The notes: generated by a model not told the origin, from the letters alone. A DNA stretch of 64,000 nt from Dromiciops gliroides (GCF_019393635.1 NC_057861.1:659893724-659957723); one strand, 5' to 3'. Shown: positions 1 through 12,420, counted from the first letter of the stretch. Program-made: numbers and translations.

Positions 1-94
1 TTGCTATTGTTTCTGATTAGGGTGTGTCAATCTACTCATCTCTGAATATTTTCCAACTAAAGTTCCCCTCCTGGGACACCATTCGCTATGAATA

Positions 95-215
95 ACTTCC
101 CCATTAGAATGTGAACTCCTTGAGGGCAGGGGCTTTTATAATTGTATTTTTAGCCCTTAGTGCAGTGTTTGGTACATTGTCAGCCTTTAAGAAATGCCTG
201 TTAACTTTTTCATTC
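95..215 (+). repeat. Old L2/MIR-type 3' fragment
   Basis: GTGAACTCCTTGAGGGCAGG and TTAGTGCAGTGTTTGGTACA followed by TTTAAGAAATGCCTG match the common 3' tail pattern of L2/CORE-SINE elements. Confidence 0.55.
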
Positions 216-425
216 ATCCTCTCCTGAGCCCATATTTCGATTATAGTTACTGAATATTAAAGTATATGTTGACTTGGTTTGGAGGATAATGACAAGTTCT
301 TCAGAAAATTTTTCCAGGTCAATCCTTTTTTCAATACATCTTGACTCATAAGATGCACTTTTCTTCCTAATCTTTTTTTCCCCCTTATGAGCTTTGCAAG
401 CCAAGATAACTAGGAAATTCATGAG

Positions 426-475
426 ATGATGATAATGATGGTGGTGGTGGTGGTGATGACAATGGTGATGATGTT
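426..475. repeat. ATG/GTG trinucleotide repeat
   Basis: Alternating GAT, AAT and GGT units. The minus strand reads as a histidine-rich frame, a product of the repeat. Confidence 0.8.
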
Positions 476-746
476 TCTTGCTGCCTTTGGGCACAAGATG
501 AAATGAATTTCATGAACTCTTGTTTGCCTCTTCAAGGAAAACCTGTGAACCTCCTTTCATTTAGCTGCAACTTTCTTTTGTCCAAAGAGGATAAAAACAA
601 AGATTTACAATGGTCTATGAAGAGGGCACACTATATTTTAGAATTAATTGTACACCTTTCTTCATGTCAAAGAAACAAAGACGAGTTGTACAAATATAGA
701 ATGAGGAGAGCTAGCTTGGAGACAAATCACATGAAAAAAAGGATGG

Positions 747-911
747 AAAGGGGGCAGTTAGGTGGTGCAGTGGATAGAGCACTGGCCCTGTATTCAGGAG
801 GACCTAAGTTCAAATCTGGCCTCAGACACTTGACACTTACTAGCTGTGTGACCCTGGGCAAGTCACTTAACCCTCATTGCCCTGACCCCCCAAAACAAAA
901 CAAAACAAAAC
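747..911 (+). mobile_element. Marsupial tRNA-headed SINE
   Basis: It has an A-box-like GGTGGTGCAGTGGATAGAGC, a B-box-like AGTTCAAATC, and a body ending CAAGTCACTTAACCC with an A-rich (CAAAA)n tail. AAAAGGATGG flanks both ends. Confidence 0.9.
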
Positions 912-950
912 AAAAGGATGGGGATCTCTGGGAGTTTCATTGATTATACT

Positions 951-2200
951 TTTTGATATGAAGCATTCATGGGAGGCAAATACTGAAAAAAAAAGTACAT
1001 GATCTTAGACTACATTAATAGAAACATCATTTCCAGATTGAGGGAAATGAGTACCTAAGGTAACATTCAAACCCAAGACTTCTGACTCTTAGACAAGTAC
1101 TCCTTCAATTATGTAACCCTAACTCCTGTGATAGGATGAACTGTTGAAAGAACCAGGAATATTCAGCATAGAGCTAGAGTTGTTAAACTGGGCTCCTTGG
1201 AACCCATGAATAGATTGCAGGGAATACATGAACTTAAATGGGGAAAAAATTGCATCTTTATTTTCACTAACTTCTGCCTGAAATTTAGCATTTATTTCAA
1301 TTGTGAATATATGTGTATACATAATAGAAATATATATATATGTATATATGTATATACAAACAATATTCTGGAAAAAAAAGGTCCATAGTTTTCCACCAGA
1401 TTGCCTGCCAAAGGAGTCTATGAGACAAAGGAAAAAAAATAGATTAAGAACCCAGGCCTATCAAAACAAGGATTAAGATGAGCTGTTTTGAAATATTTCA
1501 AAAGGTTACTATGAGAGTAGGATAGTTCTGTAGAGTCCCAGAGAGCAGAACTAGCACCAGTGGATATAAATTATAGGAAAGTGGGTTTGGGTTGACTATA
1601 TTATAACTTTCTAATAGTTAAAGACCCTTTTCATTTGACAAGGGGGTGAGTTTATCACGGGCACTGTTTAAACCTAGTCTATGTGAATAGCTCTTAAGTT
1701 ATACGGTAGAAATGACTCCGTTTGGCTAGACTAGTAGATAAGAGGACTTCTAAGTTTACCCACAGTTCTGAGATTCGACAATTCTATGAAGGAGAATTTC
1801 CCTTCTCAAATACAATAAGAATGAAGCTGTGGGAGAGAATATTCTAGAGGAAAAGTAGGTAATCTGTGATTGGAGATGTAGTAATAAACCTTGAAGAGAC
1901 ATTTTGAAGGAAATCACATACATTTTTTGCATCCTAAACAACCTGAATCACACGATTTCTAAAGAATAAAAAAAGCATTAACCAAATTCCTCCCTTTTTC
2001 TGGGTCAGAATGTGCTTATATTTCTTTTAGTTAGTACCTAGGGGCAGTGTGCCTACTCATATGTTATACTTAGAGGCAGAAAGAGCTTGGTTTTAATCCT
2101 GTCATTTTCTCTTTAGCTAAACATTGTAAAGTCATTAACCTTTCTGAGCTTGAGGTAACTCTCTAAAACTGTAAGTTAAAAATGGGTTGTAATTTGTGTG
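951..2200. other. No gene seen
   Basis: AT-rich unique-looking sequence with a short TATA-rich run (1330-1357). Its open frames are short and lack composition typical of coding DNA. Confidence 0.6.
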
Positions 2201-2224
2201 GGTACAATTCACTTTTACAAAGAG

Positions 2225-2450
2225 GGAATAACAACAATGGCTAAAATTTGCATAAGTTCTTTCAGGTTTGCAAAGCAGTTTACGAATCTCATTTGATCTC
2301 AATAACAATCCTGGTGAGGTAGGCGAGATTATTATGCCTACTTTAAAAATAAGGAAACTCAGGCTGAGGGACTGGGACTTACCCAGAGTCACATAGGTAC
2401 TAAATGTCCAAGGCAGGAATTGAACATAATCTTCATGACTCCAAGTGCAA
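2225..2450 (-). repeat. Old MIR/CORE-SINE-like element
   Basis: The plus strand has GTTTGCAAAGCAGTTTACGA, AATAAGGAAACTCAGGCTGA and CTTACCCAGAGTCACATAGG, the reverse complement of a MIR-family core. Confidence 0.6.
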
Positions 2451-2689
2451 GACTATCCACAATATCAAGTTGTTTCCCAAGAAATCACATAGCTCCTTGA
2501 CATAGACAGGGGAAACCTTTGACATATTGTCCTAAAGCTTTTAGGCCAAGCTCATCTACAATTTTTTGAGGCCAAGTTATTCTGAAGCACTAAACCAGAA
2601 ATTTAAACAATTCCAAATGCTGACTAGTCACGTGGAACATAAAATTGACATGAGGTGTGAGCCACTGTCAGCTGAAAAAACTAACTAGA

Positions 2690-2870
2690 ATCATAGGATC
2701 TCAGCTGGAAGAGACCTGAGGGACCACCTAGTCCAACTTCCGCATTCTGCACATGAAGAAACTGGGACCTAGACAGGGGAGAGACTTGCCTAAGGTCACA
2801 CAGCTGGTCACCAGAGGCAAAACAAGAATCTTGGTTTCCCCAGTACCGGTCCATCATCTAGTGGTCTTTC
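2690..2870 (-). repeat. Old MIR-like element
   Basis: AAGAAACTGGGACCTAGACA, CTTGCCTAAGGTCACACAGC and the leading TCATAGGATCTCAGCTGGAA are typical of antisense MIR/L2-type sequence. Confidence 0.55.
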
Positions 2871-3983
2871 CATCCCTAAAAGCAAACGAAACTAGCCATG
2901 CATGACCCAATGTGCTGCCTGAGCCAAGATGAATATACTATATATACAAACTAAGGAAAGGCAGATGGGGGATCAACAAATCACTTAATAGCTATGTAAG
3001 GCATTTCTGGGCTGGATTCAGGACAGCAGGGACAAAGCACTCTTCAATATCAAATATCTGAATTCTGTGCTAGTTGGATCCTCTCTTTGTTTTATTTATT
3101 TTTGTTTTTCTTTTCCATCTTCATTTATTTCCACCCACTGTCCAAATCAGCCCAAATGTTTCATGCAAATAGATTTCATTCTTGGAATCATTAAGTGGGA
3201 TTCACAAGATTTTTAAATGTTTTAAATACATCCTGCTTTTAATTTAAACAACATTTACTACAGGCTTGCTCCTAAATAGTTCTTTTATCAGGCAGACTTT
3301 TCTTTCTGGATGGATGGATCTTCCATCAGAACATTCATTGCATTTGGTCTTTAGTTCCAACTCACTAGTCAAAATTCAAATTCTTAAAGATTTACATTTA
3401 ATGGAATGTGAAGTCAAAATTCTACAATACCTTAGCCAAGGTGCTGGCATTACTTTCACATGCTTTCCAAAGACACAGGCAGCCAGGTTTATTCAATTCA
3501 TGCATTTTTTTCCCTCTTTCACAAATCAATGCAGATAAACCCCAGTTTCATCTGCTCATTCTCACTGAATGAATAAGTTCCAAGATTATTATTATTCTGA
3601 TATTGCTATTCATGGATTCTGTTCTGTAGTCACTTTTGGCAAGCCAGGTGCCTTCTATACTCAGAACAAAATCAGGGATAACTGATTGGAGCCAACATGC
3701 AGGGGAGAAACACCAAATCAAGGGAGAAAAAGATTTACATTATATGTTGTCAAAAGAGTGGTTTAGTATTCTAAACAATTGCCTAAGCATTATCAAAACT
3801 TCTATGAAAACTTCCCCAAGAGTTCTCTTTAGTAAATCCTTATTTAGTGAATTATAGGACACCAAGGAGGAATTATTATCTGACTTGGCATATATAGGAC
3901 TTAAACTGAGCCAGATCTCAGTAGATCTGTGGGAGGCTCCTTTAAAAAAATTTCCCTTTTGCCTTGCTATAGAATTCTGGATT

Positions 3984-4014
3984 GGGGGTGGGGGTGGGGG
4001 TGGGGAGGGAAGGC
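3984..4014 (+). repeat. G-rich (GGGGGT)n tract
   Basis: Four G4-5 runs separated by single T, then GGGAGGGA. A quadruplex-forming pattern. Confidence 0.75.
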
Positions 4015-4142
4015 TGAAACAGATACAACCAAGGATTCCCAGCATCTCATCTCCATCCCTACACATTTCAAAAGCTTTCATGGAGGGGAGAAAAGTGGTA
4101 ATTGAGAAAGAAGTTAGAGAGACCCAATGTCCCTAATTTTAA

Positions 4143-4745
4143 CCTTTTGATAGAGAGCAGGGACTGTTTTTACCTTTCTTTGTATCCCTACTGCTTGTCA
4201 CAGTATCTGGCACATAGTAGGTGCTTGATAAATCCTCATTGACTGATAGAATGGTGTAAGATCACAGAAGAGCTTCTGGTTTGTTCCAGGGTAGATTTAG
4301 TCTGTGACAGATATAGGAGGTCCAGTCTAATTTACTCTGTGGCTGAGCCAAGGGGCTGAATCAGAGCTCACTTTGACCTCCCAAGCAGAGGTATGTTTGT
4401 TTTTGTTTATTTGTTTGTTTGTTTCATTGTTACAGGCAAAGATGAGGTCTTATAGGGCTTTTTTCCCCTATCACACTCAGGGGCCCTTTGTTTTGTATAG
4501 TTTTAGTGATATGGGTTTAAACTGCTCTAGGCATTTTAAAGCAGTGACATGGTACTGTAAAAAGAACATGGGATTGACATGAGTGACTGGCTTCAAATTG
4601 TCCCTCTGCCATTTACTATCTGTGTGACCTTGAGTAATACAATTAACCTCTTCAGGCCTCAGTTTTTTCCCCTGTAAAAAGAGGAAACTAAGCTATGTGT
4701 TCTCTAAGGTTTCTTCTATTCCAAAATCTATGAACTTATGACTCT
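4143..4745 (+). repeat. Old L2-tail fragment and MIR-like element
   Basis: 4143-4250 carries GAGCAGGGACTGTTTTTACC and TGGCACATAGTAGGTGCTTG. 4535-4745 carries CTATCTGTGTGACCTTGAG and CTCTTCAGGCCTCAGTTTTT, a sense MIR core. Between them I see nothing identifiable. Confidence 0.55.
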
Positions 4746-5434
4746 ATAACATCTCTAAACCAGGCAAAGTTATCACTGGGGTAGCTGCGGCTCCCTTTCA
4801 CCCTTCTTAGTGAGTAAAAAACAGTGTGAACCCACAAGCCTTTGAGTAAGTGCTTCATTACTCTCAGAGATACTTTGGCTATAGGATGAATCACTGAAAT
4901 TTCTCTTTGCCCATCATTTTATATTCCCGTCTGGTCAAATCCTGTTCCCTGGCTTTCCAGTATCACTCCCTTGGGAACTCAACCATCATCAATGGGATTC
5001 ATAGATCACAGTGAAGTAGTTTTCCCATGTTAAAATCCCATGTCTTTTATCGCAAATGAGTGCTTTATCCTAGGAGTGAGTTCCATTTCCTCTACAATTA
5101 GCATATCATTGGGCTCCCATTATTTTGGAAGGTCCCTATTTGTGCATATGGCTCTTTACTACAAGAAAACATGGATCAGAGAGGAAAATTAACTCGAATG
5201 TTTGTTCCTGGCAAGGAAAGAAGCTGATTATTTTAACTGTTTACTGGGCAATCTCAGGAACAATGGGGAGGGGTGGGAAGTGGATTTGATCTATCCAGAA
5301 AACTGCTGGAGTTCTCTCTCTACTAAAAACAGAGCAGCTGATAAGTGTCTGACTCTTCCTAAAAACCGTTTCATACTTGAGAAGGCAGAGAAAGGAATTT
5401 GCTGGGATAGAACTGATTCTGATTAATATAATAC

Positions 5435-5535
5435 AAAACTATAATATGTTATAATATATGATATGATAATATGATATGATATAATATAACAGCACAGCAT
5501 AACATAACATAATCTAACATAACATAACATAGACA
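5435..5535. repeat. Degenerate pentanucleotide (ATAAC / ATATG) repeat
   Basis: ATGATATGATAATATGATAT gives way to repeated CATAA units (CATAACATAACATAATC). Confidence 0.75.
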
Positions 5536-5856
5536 AGTGACCAAAATAGAAATAATAGTAACTTTGAAAGGAATCAACCATTAATTAATCTAAAATGTAA
5601 AGCAGATGTTAATGAGTTCTTAATCAATTTGAGAGAATTATAGGATTTTGACTGTTTAGACGAAAGGTAGGTGATGTCTGACAAGAAACATTGTGTAATT
5701 GGATCAAATCATCAGAAACACCTCTGGATGTTTCTATGAATAAAAAGCAGTGTCCAGTCAACAAACATCAATCTAGTCTAGTGGTTGGAGAGAGAGAATT
5801 CTTATTATTCTCGTTTGAAAGTTGGAGCTGATCCCTTGAGAGGAAATTACTTTGGG

Positions 5857-5928
<72 letters not shown>
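5857..5928. repeat. (TG)n microsatellite
   Basis: About 33 uninterrupted TG units, Z-DNA-prone, immediately followed by a polypyrimidine tract. Confidence 0.9.
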
Positions 5929-5935
5929 TGGGGAG

Positions 5936-6090
5936 GTCTCCATCTCCCTCTCCTCCTTCCCCTCCTCCTCTCTTCTTCCCTCTCCCTTTCCTTTTCCCCT
6001 TTCTTCTATTCCTTCCCCCCTTTCTGTCCTTCCTCTCCCTCTTTTTCTTCCTTTCCCTTCCCCTGATATTTTTCTCCATCTCCCTTCTCA
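5936..6090. repeat. Polypyrimidine tract 1
   Basis: Almost pure C/T on the plus strand for about 150 bp. Confidence 0.85.
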
Positions 6091-6099
6091 CTGTTACCC

Positions 6100-6215
6100 T
6101 TTAGCCTTCCCAGAATTGCATAGCCAGTAGGGGAAACCACAGGCAAGACTTGAACCATATCTTCCTAGCTCCGAGACCTGATCTCTAGCCACTACAACAT
6201 ATTGCCTATTATTTA
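6100..6215 (-). repeat. Old MIR-like fragment
   Basis: CTTGAACCATATCTTCCTAG and CTCTAGCCACTACAACATAT resemble the antisense 5' half of a MIR. It is isolated between two low-complexity tracts. Confidence 0.45.
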
Positions 6216-6221
6216 AATGGC

Positions 6222-6223
6222 TG

Positions 6224-6289
<66 letters not shown>
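6222..6289. repeat. (CTAT)n microsatellite
   Basis: About 16 perfect units abutting the 3' end of the antisense SINE at 6291-6425. Confidence 0.9.
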
Positions 6290-6290
6290 G

Positions 6291-6425
6291 GCAAGGCAAT
6301 GGGGGGTAAATGACTTGTCCAGGGTCACACAGCTAGTAAGTGTCAAGTGTCTGAGGTCAAATTTGAACTCAGGTCCTCCTGAATCCAGGGCTGGTGCTTT
6401 ATCCACTGTGTCACTTAGCTGCCCC
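6291..6425 (-). mobile_element. Marsupial SINE, antisense, with a TATC-expanded tail
   Basis: Read on the minus strand it is a full SINE. Its 3' end abuts the (CTAT)n array at 6222-6289, which probably grew from the tail. Confidence 0.9.
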
Positions 6426-6760
6426 TTCCCTTACCCTTTACCTCCTCCTTCTCCTCCCTCTTCCCTCTTTTCTTACCTTCCCTCTCTCTTCCCCTCCTCC
6501 TTCTCTCTCCCCTTCTTTCTCCTTCTCCCCTCTCCCCTTTCCTTCCCTCCCCTCCCCTTTCCATTGTTCCTTTTCCCTCTTCTCTCCTCACCATCTCTCT
6601 TCCATTCCCTTTCCTCTCTTTCTCCTCCTCCCCCTCCCCCTCCCCATCTCTTCTCTTCTCCCCCTCCCTCTCTCTGTCCACTCCCATCTTCCTTTGTCTC
6701 TCTCTTTCCCTGTCCTCTTCCCTCTCTGCCCCATTTCCCTCTTTTCCTCCTTTCCCTCTG
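6421..6760. repeat. Polypyrimidine tract 2
   Basis: About 340 bp with very few purines on the plus strand. It gives rise to long but meaningless open frames on both strands. Confidence 0.88.
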
Positions 6761-6804
6761 AAACATGTGAAAGGCCTTAGCTTAAAAGGCCAAGGTCTCC
6801 CACT

Positions 6805-6985
6805 GCATCCAGGGTCATCTCCAGTTTTTCTGATGTATATCTTACCACTGGACTCAGATGACTCCAGAGTAGAGAGTGACTCTGGTGACTTTGCACAGCT
6901 CTTCCTCAATTAAATCCAATTCATTTGAAGTCACGACACCCCCTCACAATGTGTCATAGTCGTTTTTGAGAATAAAGGACAAATA
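6805..6985 (+). repeat. Second copy of the composite-SINE 3' module
   Basis: CCAGGGTCATCTCCAGTTTT, CTTACCACTGGACTCAGATG, CACAGCTCTTCCTCAATTAA and CATAGTCGTTTTTGAGAATA align in order with 24640-24795. It ends in ACAAATAACAACAA, which resembles a retroposon tail. Confidence 0.7.
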
Positions 6986-6989
6986 ACAA

Positions 6990-7734
6990 CAATGACCCTT
7001 TCCTTTTCCTCCTCCCCTTCCCCTTTCTTCCTCCTCATTTCCCCACTATAGAAAAGCAGTTTCAGGGAGCCTGACCTCATGGTAATGAGAAACACCAGCT
7101 ATGGACTCTACAAAGTGATCTACCCACAGAAACTAGCAGGAAGCTGCCCCTAAAGGGACTTTGCTTTTCTAACTTTGAACTTTAAATTTTTGCCCACTCT
7201 TCTGAAGAACCTTGTGGGCATTTGTGGAAAATGGTCTCCCAGTGTTTGCAGGAGGGAGATGTTTTTATAATTAGTTTTGTAACTAATATCCAATTTCAGT
7301 AAACCTATTTTGCTAAAAAGCTAATTAAGTTTGGTCTACTAAGCACACGTTTGGGGGGCTAATGAGTGGTAGGACTAGAAATCTAGCCCTGCAGTGTGAT
7401 CCATGGGGATTCATCTTGCCAGTGGGAGTTCTAGATGGGAAAGTGGCCCCAGAGGGGAAGTGACATTGTAGTGGCTTTTTGCATGATGCCTTTTGAGCTC
7501 TTGACATTTGTGAGGAGCATCTGGAGAGACTCTCCATATAGTACTTTTGGTCTTGGATACTGATCTTTGTAGAGATCCACTAGAGCAAAATTTTATTTCT
7601 CTTTTGCTTTAGATTGTAATTCTGTAACAAATACAAAAGAGTGACATGATCCTGTAGGAATGTTCAGAAACATTATGAATAGGTTTTAATGAATGTTAAG
7701 AGAAACTTAAAATTTTGTTTTGTTTTTTCTTTTT
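6990..7734. other. No gene seen
   Basis: Moderately AT-rich unique sequence with one pyrimidine run near 7005-7045. No repeat or coding frame could be named. Confidence 0.55.
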
Positions 7735-8035
7735 TATTCATTTTAAACTTAAATAAAAAAAGACTAAAAAAAATTTCCACATACAAAGCACAACACAAAA
7801 AGAGGATTCAATATGAAACAATGAATCTCCATTTCACAGTTTACTTTTTTTGAAAAACTATATAATAAGTACTAGATATTGTTTTCAAAACTACTTTGCT
7901 TTTCTGTGCTTCCTTCTGACTTTTGTTCTCTGCTTGAACTTTTTATTTTTATTTTTTTCTCCTTTCCTCTCAACCCTGCACTAGAGAAGGCCACGATTTC
8001 ACACACACATATGTATACAATACATACTTCTTTTT
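7735..8035 (-). repeat. Unclassified AT-rich interspersed-repeat-like block
   Basis: The block reads ATTTTAAACTTAAATAAAAA, then ATGAAACAATGAATCTCCAT and ends near ATACATACTTCTTTTTATCA. It has the texture of a LINE 3' end in antisense, but I cannot name the family, and the strand is tentative. Confidence 0.3.
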
Positions 8036-8039
8036 ATCA

Positions 8040-8762
8040 GTTGGAAAATGTTGAACTAACATTGGTTAATCTGGAATTTAAGTCATGTCCAATGGATCAA
8101 GAAAAGCAACAATTTTCAAAAGAGTTGCCAACTACCAATAACCACATGAAAACATTACTTAAGTCTCTAATAAGAATAGAAATGCAAATTTAAGCAAACA
8201 AGCAAAAAGAAAAAAAAAACTGTAAGGTTTTATTTCATGGACCGCAAATTGTCACAGATGACAAAAAACAGAAATAGTCAATGTTAGAAGGGCTATGGGG
8301 AGAAAGGAACGATAAATGCACAGGTACAACCCTGAATTATTTTAATTATTCTAGGAAACAATTTGGAAGTATGTGAGAAAAATCAATAAATTTTTAATGT
8401 CCTTGAAAAAAAGAGATTGATATCTTTCTCAGGGAAGTCAAATACAAAGACAACAATAACAGAAAATAGCTAACATTTTGCCTTTTAATTTTCACAAAGT
8501 ACTTTATACATTTTTATCTCATTTTGTCCTCATATTTGTGTCAAAAATATTCACAGGAACACTTTTTATGGTGGCAAAAAATTGCAAACAAAAATGAGCA
8601 TCAATAAATTGTGGCATGGCTGAAAAAAGTATAATAAATTAACATAGTGAAATGTTAACACACTATAAAGTGAGAATTAAGAGGAATTCAGAGAAATAAA
8701 AACCTTTAAGTATACAAGAGAGTAAGCAGAACTGAAAGAACAATATGTACAATGCTTGTAAG
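8040..8762 (+). mobile_element. Very old L1-like remnant
   Basis: Traces of the L1 ORF2 C-terminal region remain, such as AATAGAAATGCAAATTTAAG (8177-8196), AGAAGGGCTATGGGGAGAAA and CATCAATAAATTGTGGCATG, with deletions between them. A SINE (8780-8922) is inserted at its right end. Confidence 0.5.
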
Positions 8763-8779
8763 AAAGAATGTAAATTTTT

Positions 8780-8922
8780 GGGACAGCTAGGTGGCTCAGT
8801 GGATAGAGTACCAGCCCTGGATTCAGGAGGACTTGAGTTCAAATCCAGCTTCAGACACTTGACATTTATTAGCTGTGTGACCTTGGGCAAGTCACTTAAC
8901 CCTCATTGCCACCCACCACCCC
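8780..8922 (+). mobile_element. Marsupial tRNA-headed SINE
   Basis: A full-length copy inserted in an old L1-like remnant. AAAGAATGTAAATTTTT is duplicated exactly at 8763-8779 and 8923-8939. Confidence 0.93.
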
Positions 8923-8989
8923 AAAGAATGTAAATTTTTATAAAGCTCACCAAAACAAAGCCAAATGCTGAATAATTATAATAACTAAA

Positions 8990-11789
8990 TGCCTGGCACG
9001 TAGTAGGTACTTACAGAATGCTTATTGACTAAAAAAAAAAGAGGCATAGGGTTTTGGCTTTTTTCATAGAAAGATGTGCTGTTATGAGTGACAAAGTAAG
9101 TTGTTAAATAGTCATTACATCAGCTGGTTTTTCCTACCTGTTTGTTATAAGAAAAGGCTTTCTATATAGAATTATTATATATTCAAAAATGGTAATGACA
9201 TAAAAACATAGAAATCAATAAAACATTTTTTTTTAAATCATAGACTAGTTATCACTGTTAATGAAAATGAATTTGGCAGTTTCCCATTAGATCCTTGTGG
9301 ACAAGATATGCGCCAGATACCTGGGTGACAGAATTTTGAGGCTGCATTTTCACATTCATGTCACTGACTGAAAGACAAGAAGAGGAGAGCCTTTTACATT
9401 TAATTTCTTGTTGATTTTTTATATTTATGCACATTTGATTTGATTGAGCAAAGTTCAACTTAAAGATTTTCCTTCAATAGGATGCCTCTCATGGATACAT
9501 TAAGACCATGTAACATTCCTTCATACAGTAAATACAACAACAGAGCTGACTTAGCTCAATAATTCTCTGATTATCAATATCAATCAAGTGGTAAAATATA
9601 GAAATGTTTGCTCACCAAATGTGTTCTCTGTCATGAAGGCTATACATGTGTCATGGAGGTAATTTACTGTGTTAAAAAAATAAAATAAAACTATGTTGAC
9701 TAAATCAAGCCCTAGCATACTACAAATCTATGACCACTGAAAAGAGTTGCCTAACAACCCAGAGAACAAACACAAAGGGAATCAAAAGTATCTCCTGTAT
9801 AGACATAGTATGAAGTTAGATGGACTACCCTGTTCAGTTAAGGAAGGTGCTCATTAAGTGAAGATGGCCAATGGGTTTAGCCCAGGAGGAAGAGAATAGG
9901 GCATATTACATCTGGAAAACTGTGCAGTATTTTCAAAAATCCCAAACTGTCCTCCAAATGAAAACCCATCTTTTTCACACTAATAATCTCACTGTGATGC
10001 TACATATCCATGAAGCATGAACTACCACAATCTCTGAAGAATCAAAATAATGGCTGGCCCTAAGGGCAATAAAGTAATAAATAGTAGTAATAGTAATAAA
10101 TAGTAGGCATAAATAGACAACCACATATTGCCAAAGATATTTTAAGGACATTAAGTGTGTAAGAAATAGATTTGGGCTAGTCGTAAATCAAGAGCAGTGG
10201 AGGTCACAAATGGATAGCCTATGTGCTTCTCTACTTCATTTGTTATGGTAAAAAGTCTAAAAGAAATCCTCCAGTATTTTGGGTGGACCCTGTATAGAGG
10301 ATTTATGGGAGGACATGAATGAAAGTCTCATGGGATCAGAAAGTATGAATGGATTGCTATCTGCATTACTGGAAAGAATCCCCTTATTAAAGGATCACAG
10401 ATATATTGAGGCATTCAAGTGTGCATTAGGACTACTTAACTACTCTAGAGGTAGAGAGTTGGTGATGTAAGGTGAAGTTGGATGGTGGACTGTTTTAGAA
10501 GAGAGAGAATATTGGAAATATAAGGCTTTGTGTGTCCAGAAGGTGTTGGGATAGGTTTTGTTGTCAAGACACTCCTATTCCTTTATGCCTATGCTGAGCC
10601 CGGAGGGTGATAAGACTTGCTATGATATAAATTTAAGTCTGGAATATTTTCATTTTCTTGAGGACCAAGAGGACCATGACTATTGATCAGGAGGTCTTAG
10701 GGTAACACTTCATGGTCCCACCTTTGTACTGCTTGATGCTGTGCTAAGCATTGTGGAACTTATAAAAGAAAAAAAATTAAATTATTTTCAAGTTCCTTGG
10801 GGAGATAAGACATGTGTGTGTGTATATATATGTGTGTGTGTGCATGTGTGTGTATGTATTGTTTGTATATATTTACACAGACACATATATGTGCATATAT
10901 ACATATGTGTGCATATATTTATACACACCTACATAGAATTACAGATAAATATTAAAACCAGACCTCAGAAGCGTTGTTAGTCAATTGCACTGGTTTCACA
11001 CACCATCTTTTTTACTTCCCTGAGTAAAACACACCTCCCTGTATGCTGCTGCCATAGTTGTTTTGTCTATCCCTATTAGAATGTCAGCTCCTTTAGGGAA
11101 AAGACTGGATTAAAAAAAAATTTTATTGCTGACAGTTACCACAGTGTCTTAATATGTCTTTCCCCTTCATTCCTTTGTTCATTCCTTCGTTCCTTCCTTC
11201 CTTCCATTTTAAGTGAAATATGAATAATATAGACTCATAGTGATAATGATGTACTTATTGTTAAGTCTGTGTTTTTCTTCATCTCTCTTCTTCCCCCTTC
11301 TTGCCCCTTTTCTTCCCTTTCCACCCCTTACTCCAGGCAGTTTATCACTTAGTAATGGGATATATGGCAATATTTATGCCAAGTCTCCAGGATGAGAGTA
11401 GGGACAACACAGAGAAAGGTGAAACAAAGGAAAGTGAGATAGACAAGTGTATAAGACTAAAATTCATTTGGAATTCAGAAAATTGGGAGTAAATCTGTTA
11501 GAAGGGAAGGGTGTGGGAGATACTCCTAGATCTAGGGAAAGGTGTAGAAAGGATCAAGGGCCTTAAAGAGCCAGACCCTGGAGAGAGAAGCTGAGACTTT
11601 TCTTTTAATCTAAATGAAGAAGTCATTCTAGAAACAGTAAATACCTTCATAAAGAAAAGCTATGAGTGCTTTGGCACTGAGTGCTTTTACCTCTGATTGC
11701 TTCTAACAAAAGTGTCATTCTTGCCACCTAGCTCCTGCGTTAATCATTTCTATTTTGCAAACTTCAATTTGATATTTATGAAAAAAATA
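8990..11789. other. Mostly unassigned sequence, no gene seen
   Basis: 9700-10560 has the look of a decayed repeat (a 63-codon frame at 10279-10470 is the only open stretch), but I could not identify a family. A microsatellite lies at 10.8 kb, and 8990-9030 and 11065-11140 hold possible L2/MIR tail scraps. Confidence 0.4.
10811..10930. repeat. Mixed (TG)/(TA)/(CA) microsatellite
   Basis: Alternating purine-pyrimidine sequence through about 120 bp. Confidence 0.8.
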
Positions 11790-11970
11790 GGATCAAATAT
11801 TTAGAGCTGGACCTTAGAGACCATCTGGTGTAGTCTTCTTACTTTGTATATGAGGAAACTGAGGCCTAGAAAGATTAAATGATTTATCCAATGTCCTACA
11901 GATAGTGGGGTTTGAATTCTGTTTCTCTGACTCCAGAATCAGTGATTGTTCCACATTTCCATGCTGCTTT
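11790..11970 (-). repeat. Old MIR-like element
   Basis: ATGAGGAAACTGAGGCCTAG, ATGATTTATCCAATGTCCTA and TTTGAATTCTGTTTCTCTGA follow the antisense MIR order. Confidence 0.55.
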
Positions 11971-12289
11971 AAAATTCTAGCTGCCAAATCTTGTAGATCC
12001 TAGTATTTTTAATGCTGCTCTGGGGGTCTTTAAAAATGGTGTTCTGGGAGCGTCAAATCACCTGGTTTATATAATATAAGGGTCTCTGAAAATAGTCTTT
12101 CACTTATTCTAATGTAGTATCCTTTTCTATATCTCTCCATGTCTTTCTTGCTCACACTGATCAGTGTTCATGTATGTATATGGGCACATGTATGTATCTG
12201 TGCATACACATGTGTACATACCTAGACATTCTGGGTTCCTATCTACTCTGTAATGTCTGCCTCTCTAGTCAGAGAAAACTTTTAACTTC

Positions 12290-12420
12290 TTCTTGAGATT
12301 TCAAAGATTCACTGAATTGTTGAATCATCTAGCCCAACCTAGACCCAAAGCATTATTCCTATCTATAATGTACCCAGAAAGTGGCTATTTAGTCTCTGCT
12401 TCAAGTTGTTAAGTTAAGCT
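12290..12420 (-). mobile_element. Probable CR1/L3-type LINE remnant split by a SINE
   Basis: TCATCTAGCCCAACCTAGAC and GAAAGTGGCTATTTAGTCTC resemble antisense CR1/L3 sequence. A SINE follows at 12421, and a short possible continuation is seen at 12682-12790. Confidence 0.4.

Larger units (their letters stand above)
2880..5430. other. No gene seen apart from listed repeats
   Basis: Unique AT-rich sequence surrounds the old MIR fragments at 4.1-4.75 kb. Overlapping frames at 3636-4136 on both strands share the G-rich tract and look like chance. Confidence 0.55.

Noticed and set aside
210..494. Minus-strand frame with a long histidine run
   Set aside because: The histidines come from the ATG/GTG trinucleotide repeat. 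The remaining residues resemble no known protein.
5768..6130. Frames rich in Cys-Val or His-Thr dipeptides and in Ser/Pro/Leu
   Set aside because: They are translations of the (TG)n run and the polypyrimidine tract, open on several frames at once.
6315..6909. Overlapping 97-164 codon frames on both strands
   Set aside because: Low-complexity polypyrimidine DNA rarely contains stop codons. The products are Ser/Pro/Leu or Arg/Glu/Gly repeats.
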